A program made the translations under genes and the position numbers. From the NCBI GenBank assembly GCA_016183235.1, contig JACPFA010000014.1:62001-126000 (forward strand): a DNA stretch of 64,000 nucleotides. Direction: 5' to 3'. The notes under the pieces are model-generated. The model was given only the letters and a program-made list of their open reading frames with translations, did no database searches and was not told the DNA's origin. Each line of letters begins with the position of its first letter. The stretch's first letter is position 1. This document shows, one piece after another, positions 58,427-64,000 of this stretch. The DNA comes from Deltaproteobacteria bacterium. GTDB lineage: Bacteria; UBA10199; DSSB01; JACPFA01.

Positions 58427-58995
58427 GGCGTACCCTTTTCTTTTTCCAATTCTGTCACCAAATGTTGCACATAGTGCACTAATTTCCATCGATCCGTAGG
58501 CCTTAGCATTGGCCCATAGGCACCCATCAACCCAACCCCCACTGTAATGGAGTGGTAAAGATGACCTTCGGTCAATTGGCGAACTCGGTCACTGGCATAA
58601 GAAGGCGGTGGCGGAAACTTGCCAATAATCGGGCCATCGGCCTTGCCGGTTGGGCCATGGCATACCAAGCATTTTTGGGCATACAATTGTTGGCCTCGTT
58701 TTAAATTTTCTTCATTCAAAGACAGGGGGTTTTTTAATTCAATCGCTGCAAGCTTCGCATCTTCAGGGGTTTTTTGATAAGGATGTGGTTCGAAACCCAT
58801 CGGTATTGTCCCCACGGCTGGGGCCTGCAAGGTTTTGCCGTCTTGGGTATTGGGATTAGGCGCATAGGCATTATAAGGAATCGAAGTTACCATGTCTGAA
58901 ATAATAGGGATCCACTGCGGCCAATTTTCCCCACCGGAACAACCCACACTTAAACCAACCATGATGCTCAACAAAAGGGTATAAAACTTTCTCAT
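58423..58995 (-). CDS. actE: Alternative complex III mono-heme cytochrome ActE
   Basis: The 190-residue product has a signal with lipobox SVGCSGG (Cys near residue 19) and one CxxCH heme site, KCLVCHGPTGKADG. TRPTDRWKLVHYVQHL near the end provides a likely distal ligand. It passes electrons from the complex to an oxidase. It overlaps actF and actD by 4 bp each. Confidence 0.9.
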   Translation of the reverse strand: MRKFYTLLLSIMVGLSVGCSGGENWPQWIPIISDMVTSIPYNAYAPNPNTQDGKTLQAPAVGTIPMGFEPHPYQKTPEDAKLAAIELKNPLSLNEENLKRGQQLYAQKCLVCHGPTGKADGPIIGKFPPPPSYASDRVRQLTEGHLYHSITVGVGLMGAYGPMLRPTDRWKLVHYVQHLVTELEKEKGTP

Positions 58996-59528
58996 GCCGG
59001 AACCTCATTTTCCATGATTTCCATAGCGCCGTTTTGTTTTAATAACGAAACCATTTCTTCTAGCTTAAAATCTTTCTCATCGGCGACAAAAACCATCACA
59101 AATCGATCATCGGTTAACCGAGACACGCTGACCACAGGGCGTTTCCCAGGAAATAATTTGCAGCGGGCTAAAAAAGCCAAAAAGGTCAACACGCCACCGA
59201 ACAAAACCGTTAGTTCAAAACAAACCGGAACAAATGCCGGCCAAGCATTGTTGGGCTTGCCACCGATGTTCATGGGCCAACTGATAAGGTTAACATAACC
59301 TTGCAGAAGAATAGAGAACAACAGACCCAAAGCACCTGCGGCAAAGGTAAACTGTGGCAGACGCGACGGTGCTAAACCCATGGCTTGGTCTAAGCCGTGA
59401 ACGGGGTACGGTGTGTAAATGTCGAAAAATTTAATCCCTTTTTCACGAAAGTTTTTGGCTGCCGTCAGCAAAGCCTTTTCTGAATCAAAGATGCCTAACA
59501 AAACTTTTTTAACAGGTACACTAATCAT
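58992..59528 (-). CDS. actD: Alternative complex III subunit ActD (DUF3341)
   Basis: The 178-residue product (ATG 59528, with GGAGG 8 bases before it) has [20 protein letters not shown] and the typical [20 protein letters not shown], then two membrane spans (about 60-80 and 100-122). ActD is a membrane subunit of unknown precise role. It overlaps actC by 8 bp. Confidence 0.9.
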   Translation of the reverse strand: MISVPVKKVLLGIFDSEKALLTAAKNFREKGIKFFDIYTPYPVHGLDQAMGLAPSRLPQFTFAAGALGLLFSILLQGYVNLISWPMNIGGKPNNAWPAFVPVCFELTVLFGGVLTFLAFLARCKLFPGKRPVVSVSRLTDDRFVMVFVADEKDFKLEEMVSLLKQNGAMEIMENEVPA

Positions 59529-60894
59529 GTGCGCCTCCTTGCACCGACTTACGCCCAAAACCCAAGACCGCCTTTACTTCGGCCATGGCCACCACGGGCA
59601 ACACTCGGGCAAACAAAATAAAACAAGTAAAGAATAAACCAAAACTACCAATCAACGTGCCCACCTCAATAAAGGTTGGCGAATAGTTGGCCCAACTCGA
59701 AGGCAAAAAATCTTTGCTAAGCGAGATCATAATAATTACAAAACGCTCAAACCACATCCCAATATTAACAATGATAGAAAGCACAAACATGGCTGGCACA
59801 TTACGCCGCACAGCCTTGATCCAAAAAAGTTGAGGAAAGATAACATTACAAGAAACCATGGTCCAATAAGCCCACGCATAATTGCCCGTGGCGCGGTTGA
59901 TAAAGGCAAAGCGCTCATATTCATTGCCACTATACCAAGCAATAAAGAATTCCGTGCCGTAGGCTAAACCAACCATTGAACCGGTCAAAATAATGACCTT
60001 ACACATGGCTTCTAGGTGATTGATAGTAATGTAATGCTCGATATTAAGCGCCTTACGGGTGATGATTAAAAGGGTCAACACCATGGCAAAACCAGAAAAA
60101 ATGGCGCCCGCCACAAAATAAGGTGGAAAGATCGTCGTGTGCCAGCCGGGAATAACGGAAGTTGCAAAGTCAAAGCTCACCACCGAGTGAACCGACAGCA
60201 CCAGTGGAGTTGACAATCCGGCCAAAACTAAACATAAACTTTCGTAACGCAACCACGTGCGATTAGAACCATCCCAACCCAGCGACAACAAACCGTAAAT
60301 AAATTTGCGAATTTTGCCTTTGGCGCGGTCGCGAACTGAGGCAATGTCGGGGATAAGCCCCACATACCAAAAGACGAGCGAAATGGTAAAATAAGTACCG
60401 ATGGCAAAAACATCCCACAATAAAGGGGATCGAAAATTAACCCATAACGAACCCCGTTGGTTAGGATAAGGAAAGACAAAAAATGCCAACCATGGTCGCC
60501 CCATATGAATGAAGGGGAATAAACCCGCACACATAACGGCAAAAATCGTCATGGCCTCAGCCGATCGATTGATCGAGGTTCTCCATTTTTGACGAAAGAG
60601 CAATAAAATGGCCGAAATGAGTGTGCCCGCGTGACCAATACCAACCCAAAACACAAAGTTGGTAATATCAAAGGCCCAACCAATGGTGCGATTCAAACCC
60701 CAAGTGCCAATACCCACGGCGATTTGGTAGCCAATGCAAACCACGCCCAAACCCAAGGCCGAGGCCGCCACCAAAAAGATTGCCCACCAAGCCTTGGTGG
60801 GTTTACCCAACACCGGTCTACAAATCTCTTCGGTGATATCGTGGAAGGTTTTGTTCCCTTCGATCAATTGTTCTCTTAAAGGTGAAACTTCCAT
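59521..60894 (-). CDS. actC: Alternative complex III subunit ActC (NrfD-like)
   Basis: The 457-residue product has ten or so membrane segments and the NrfD-type [20 protein letters not shown] and [20 protein letters not shown]. It is the quinol-binding membrane subunit that pairs with ActB. It starts 9 bp after the actB stop. The end overlaps actD. Confidence 0.93.
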   Translation of the reverse strand: MEVSPLREQLIEGNKTFHDITEEICRPVLGKPTKAWWAIFLVAASALGLGVVCIGYQIAVGIGTWGLNRTIGWAFDITNFVFWVGIGHAGTLISAILLLFRQKWRTSINRSAEAMTIFAVMCAGLFPFIHMGRPWLAFFVFPYPNQRGSLWVNFRSPLLWDVFAIGTYFTISLVFWYVGLIPDIASVRDRAKGKIRKFIYGLLSLGWDGSNRTWLRYESLCLVLAGLSTPLVLSVHSVVSFDFATSVIPGWHTTIFPPYFVAGAIFSGFAMVLTLLIITRKALNIEHYITINHLEAMCKVIILTGSMVGLAYGTEFFIAWYSGNEYERFAFINRATGNYAWAYWTMVSCNVIFPQLFWIKAVRRNVPAMFVLSIIVNIGMWFERFVIIMISLSKDFLPSSWANYSPTFIEVGTLIGSFGLFFTCFILFARVLPVVAMAEVKAVLGFGRKSVQGGAHD

Positions 60895-60903
60895 ATTGCC
60901 TCG

Positions 60904-63885
60904 TTAAGCTTTATTGCGAATCTTCGTTAAATAACTCACCACCGGCTTGGTACCTACTTCTTCCAACACCACATAATCGCGCTGGCTCGTTTTGAAACGA
61001 GAAACCTTAGATTGATGATCATTAATATCACCAAACACAATCGCATCGGTTGGACAAGATTGTTGACACGCGGTTTTGATTTGCCCATCTTGCAAAGGCA
61101 GCCCTGCCAATTTTGCATCGAGTTTACCGGCTTGGATGCGTTGAATGCACATACTGCATTTTTCCATCACCCCACGAGAACGCACCACCACGTCAGGATT
61201 GAGCACCATTTTCCCCAAGGCGTCTTGCTGATTATAAGGGAATTTATCGTTATCAAAATAACGAAACCAATTAAAATGCCGCACTTTGTAAGGGCAGTTG
61301 TTGGCACAATAACGAGTCCCCACACAGCGATTATAAACTTGCGCATTGAGTCCATCACTCGTGTGATTCGTTGCAATAACCGGGCACACCGTTTCACAGG
61401 GGGCATTACCACAATGTTGGCAGGTCATGGGTTGATGAACTACGCTGGGGTTATCTTCAGAATCACTGTAATAGCGGTCAATACGGATCCAATGCATTTC
61501 ACGACGACGCCGTACTTCATCTTTTCCAACTACCGCAACGTTGTTCTCGGCCTGACACGCAATCACACAGGCCCCACAACCGGTGCAAGCATTGAGATCA
61601 ATCACCATGCCCCAAGCATGCCCCACTTTTTGATCTTGGTTCGAATCTTGGCGAGCCGGATAAAGCGAAAGTAAATGAGCACGTTCTTCATTGCCTGCCG
61701 CTGGATTTTTTTGAAATTCTTCAAAGCTAGCCTCTTTAATAATAGGTCTGCCATGCAGAGAGCTGTGAGTTTGAGTTAGGGCTAAAGGATATTTTCTGCC
61801 CACTTTGGTAAGGCTTAGCCCCTGGGCATAAGTCACCCACTGCCCCTCCACTAAATTTAACCATGGAAAAAGATTTTTACCTACCCCATTGCCCACCGAA
61901 CCTGCTTGCGACCGGCCATAACCCAAGGCCACGGCCACCGTATTTTCTTGCTGACCCGGCTGAATATAAACTGGCAATTCTAAGGCCTGATCACCCAGTC
62001 GAATTTTTACCAAATCTTCATTTTCATAGCCCAATTTTTTAGCAAGCACAGGCGCTAAACAAACATAATTATCCCAAGTGATTTTAGAAATTGGATCCGG
62101 CAATTCTTGTAACCAAGGATTATTAGCATTGGCACCATCGCGAATCGCAATCTTTTCATAGAGAACCAATTCCATTTTTTCTGCATTCGTATGACGAGCT
62201 TTAATTTTACTTGCCGCTTCTTCTAAATTACCACGGAAAGCATAGGCAGAAGCGCTAGAAACAGCAACTTCCAGCACCCCTTGCTTCAAAGTTTCTTGCC
62301 AAAATTTTTCAAAATTCAAATGGGTAGATTGCCTAAGGTAAGGCCCCTCTCGCCAAGCATTTTTAAGAAAGACATCGTAAGTTTGCAATTCACCCATCCA
62401 TTTTAAAAGACTATCTTGCGCGGCGCGGGTATTAAACAAGGGACTAATCGTGGGTTGAACGAGGCTGTAATAACCTTGCACAGGTTCGGCATCACCCCAG
62501 GATTCTAATTGATGATGATCGGGGGCAATGGCTGCAACCTGATAAGAGGTTTCATTAAAGTAAGGATCTAAAGAGATAACGGCCAAAGTAACGTTCTTCA
62601 ATCCTTCCGAAAATGCTTGGGCGTGAGGAGAGGAATAGAGAGGATTGACTCCATAAAGAATCAACACCCCTACTTCTTCTTTTTGCATTTCTTCTAATAG
62701 AGTTGCGAATTTAGCCTCATCCCCTTGTCGTTGGAAAGAAGGGTGATCCAAATCGATGGTCTTACCATAATTACCCAACAAACTATTGATGGCATTCGTG
62801 ACAATTTGGTCTTGAATATCATTGGAACCACATAAAACTAAACTCGACCCCTTATTAGCTAATAATTTTTCAGATAATTGATGAATCATTTCTGGTTTAA
62901 CTGAGGAATTTTTTGATTCAGAGCCTTTAAGAGCCTCATATAAATCCAACAAAACTTTCCCATATTCAGAGGCTGCTACTGGAACACGAAGGTCAGCATT
63001 AGACCCCGAAAGGGATAGGTTCGCCTCGAGTTGAGCATGGAAGGACATACCTGCATTAGGTTGATTGAGTTTTCGATTGGCCGCATAATTTCTGGAAAAT
63101 TCCACTGGAGAAAGCCAAGTGCCTAGAAAATCAGCCCCAATAGAAACAATTACTTTGGCTTGACCTAATTGGTAATGAGGAATGACCTGCCTACCAAAAC
63201 TCAAACCATTGGCCTTAAAGATAGCCGAATAAGAAATGGCATCCACCACGACATGTTCAGTTTGAGGATATTTATTCGCAAATTTCTCAATCACCTTTTT
63301 AGTAGAAGGGCTCACAATCGATTGGGTAAGAATTCTAATTTTTTTCTTTTCACCCACAGCTACAATAAGGGCCGTCCGAACTTTATTATCCAATGTCTCC
63401 CAATCCGTAGGCTTACCCTCAAAAATAGGCCCTTTAAGTCGACTTGAATCATACAACCCAAGCACTTGAGCCTGCCCTACCGCACATAGCCCTTGCCCAT
63501 TGATAGAAGAAGCGGGGTTTCCTTCGAGTTTAATGGGGCGCCCTTCACGAGTTTTGACCACGATCGCACAAGCGCAAGGACAATTCGAAGTCGAAGCATA
63601 ATAATTAGGAACCCCGGGAATAACATCTTCGGGCTGGATTAAATAAGGAATCGCCCTTTCGACAGGCATGTTAGAACAAGCCGCCAAGCCTGCGACTGAA
63701 AAACTAAACCCGGCTAATTTGAGAAAATCACGCCGATCCAAAGGAAGGGAAGCCGCCTTCTCACCCAAAAATTCTTCTACCGGAATCTCTTCAGCAAACT
63801 CATGTTGACTAGTCTCAATAAATTTTGGCTCTTGCTGCTTTTCTTCCAAACTCTGCCAATATTTTTTCGAAAATGTTGAACTCAT
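60904..63885 (-). CDS. actB: Alternative complex III iron-sulfur subunit ActB
   Basis: The 993-residue product (ATG 63885). A twin-arginine-like signal LDRRDFLKLAGFSFSVAGLA has RR at 51-52. The N-terminal large part is molybdopterin-oxidoreductase-like but probably lacks the cofactor, as is usual in ActB. The C-terminal part has four cysteine groups, CTGCGACVIACQAENN, CQHCGNAPCETVCPV, CVGTRYCANNCPYK and CSMCIQR with CQQSCPTDAIVFGD, for three or four Fe-S clusters. It accepts electrons from quinol. It starts 7 bp after the actA stop. Confidence 0.93.
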   Translation of the reverse strand: MSSTFSKKYWQSLEEKQQEPKFIETSQHEFAEEIPVEEFLGEKAASLPLDRRDFLKLAGFSFSVAGLAACSNMPVERAIPYLIQPEDVIPGVPNYYASTSNCPCACAIVVKTREGRPIKLEGNPASSINGQGLCAVGQAQVLGLYDSSRLKGPIFEGKPTDWETLDNKVRTALIVAVGEKKKIRILTQSIVSPSTKKVIEKFANKYPQTEHVVVDAISYSAIFKANGLSFGRQVIPHYQLGQAKVIVSIGADFLGTWLSPVEFSRNYAANRKLNQPNAGMSFHAQLEANLSLSGSNADLRVPVAASEYGKVLLDLYEALKGSESKNSSVKPEMIHQLSEKLLANKGSSLVLCGSNDIQDQIVTNAINSLLGNYGKTIDLDHPSFQRQGDEAKFATLLEEMQKEEVGVLILYGVNPLYSSPHAQAFSEGLKNVTLAVISLDPYFNETSYQVAAIAPDHHQLESWGDAEPVQGYYSLVQPTISPLFNTRAAQDSLLKWMGELQTYDVFLKNAWREGPYLRQSTHLNFEKFWQETLKQGVLEVAVSSASAYAFRGNLEEAASKIKARHTNAEKMELVLYEKIAIRDGANANNPWLQELPDPISKITWDNYVCLAPVLAKKLGYENEDLVKIRLGDQALELPVYIQPGQQENTVAVALGYGRSQAGSVGNGVGKNLFPWLNLVEGQWVTYAQGLSLTKVGRKYPLALTQTHSSLHGRPIIKEASFEEFQKNPAAGNEERAHLLSLYPARQDSNQDQKVGHAWGMVIDLNACTGCGACVIACQAENNVAVVGKDEVRRRREMHWIRIDRYYSDSEDNPSVVHQPMTCQHCGNAPCETVCPVIATNHTSDGLNAQVYNRCVGTRYCANNCPYKVRHFNWFRYFDNDKFPYNQQDALGKMVLNPDVVVRSRGVMEKCSMCIQRIQAGKLDAKLAGLPLQDGQIKTACQQSCPTDAIVFGDINDHQSKVSRFKTSQRDYVVLEEVGTKPVVSYLTKIRNKA

Positions 63886-63892
63886 AATGAAC

Positions 63893-64000
63893 CTAGTAAT
63901 GACATTTATTACAGTCAAGCCCGCCAGCTTCTTGCACTGTTCTACCTTGAAACGGACTCAGGCCCTTTACTTGCTCTTGACGATGACAATCAATGCACCA
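63893..64000 (-). CDS. actA: Alternative complex III multiheme ActA, C-terminus
   Basis: Only the last 35 residues are in the window. They include WCIDCHRQEQVKGLSPF and LDCNKCHY, with two CxxCH heme sites, the last very close to the C-terminus. The position just before actB fits the multiheme subunit ActA. The rest lies beyond base 64000. Confidence 0.85.
   Translation of the reverse strand, partial: WCIDCHRQEQVKGLSPFQGRTVQEAGGLDCNKCHY

Noticed and set aside
61012-61674. 220-residue frame antisense to actB
   Set aside because: Opposite the Fe-S cluster region; His/Thr-rich composition comes from reverse reading of Cys and Asn codons.

Overview
The window comes from a Gram-negative bacterium. 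It encodes a BamD-type lipoprotein, several lipobox signal peptides, a HtrA protease, and most of an Alternative Complex III (Act) respiratory operon. Two conserved blocks, ispE-spoVG-prs-rplY-pth-rpsF-rpsR-DUF2232-rplI-dnaB and pgpA-cinA-recA-alaS, match the gene orders I know from deltaproteobacterial-type genomes. I infer a delta-like lineage (Desulfobacterota, Bdellovibrionota or a related candidate group). No marker here fixes the species.

Layout. (1) About 1-6.4 kb is an AT-rich accessory region ending at the 3' side of tRNA-Pro. It holds an XRE regulator with palindromic operators, small secreted and membrane proteins, an LVIVD-like lipoprotein, a serine recombinase with a direct-repeat site, and small DNA-binding proteins. 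(2) At 6.2-7.2 kb lie a small RNA-adjacent gene and an AbrB-Doc toxin-antitoxin pair. (3) At 7.2-16.4 kb is the housekeeping block on the minus strand: rdgB, a glycosyltransferase, dnaB, ribosomal proteins, pth, prs, tRNA-Gln, spoVG and ispE. (4) At 16.5-29.7 kb are an alpha/beta hydrolase, a HEIGH metalloprotease, a DUF4143 ATPase, clpB, a large histidine kinase, htrA, bamD and TPR genes. (5) At 29.7-39.7 kb a 1268-residue Ser/Thr kinase-TPR-GAF-sigma54 activator lies divergent to two genes that carry near-identical upstream regions (24-bp box plus -24/-12 promoter). A coiled-coil orphan and a haloalkane dehalogenase follow. (6) At 39.7-52.7 kb are alaS, recA, cinA, pgpA, a KimA-like permease, a parvulin, a DUF192 protein, a TPR protein and gyrA. 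(7) At 52.9-57.0 kb are three toxin-antitoxin-like modules, an M28 peptidase and a GH16-like lipoprotein. (8) At 57.2-64 kb is the Act operon in the order actA (cut by the window edge), actB, actC, actD, actE, actF.

The most unusual layer is non-coding. Intergenic gaps in the backbone are filled with short dispersed repeats (GATTGCTTC...GCAATGACA and TGGATCCCGGG...CCCGGGATGACG types) and long palindromes. Three palindromes share a body of about 105 bp centred on AAAGCCGGTTATACCGG but have different, locus-specific outer arms (47 bp perfect, 39 bp perfect, and one decayed). In one copy an arm duplicates the end of pgpA in inverted orientation. Repeat DNA also enters genes: it is inserted in frame in rdgB, supplies the C-terminal tails of a glycosyltransferase and of Pth, and appears to split a terminator stem after 36.8 kb. 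The second strong signal is the kinase-sigma54 activator with its paired target promoters.
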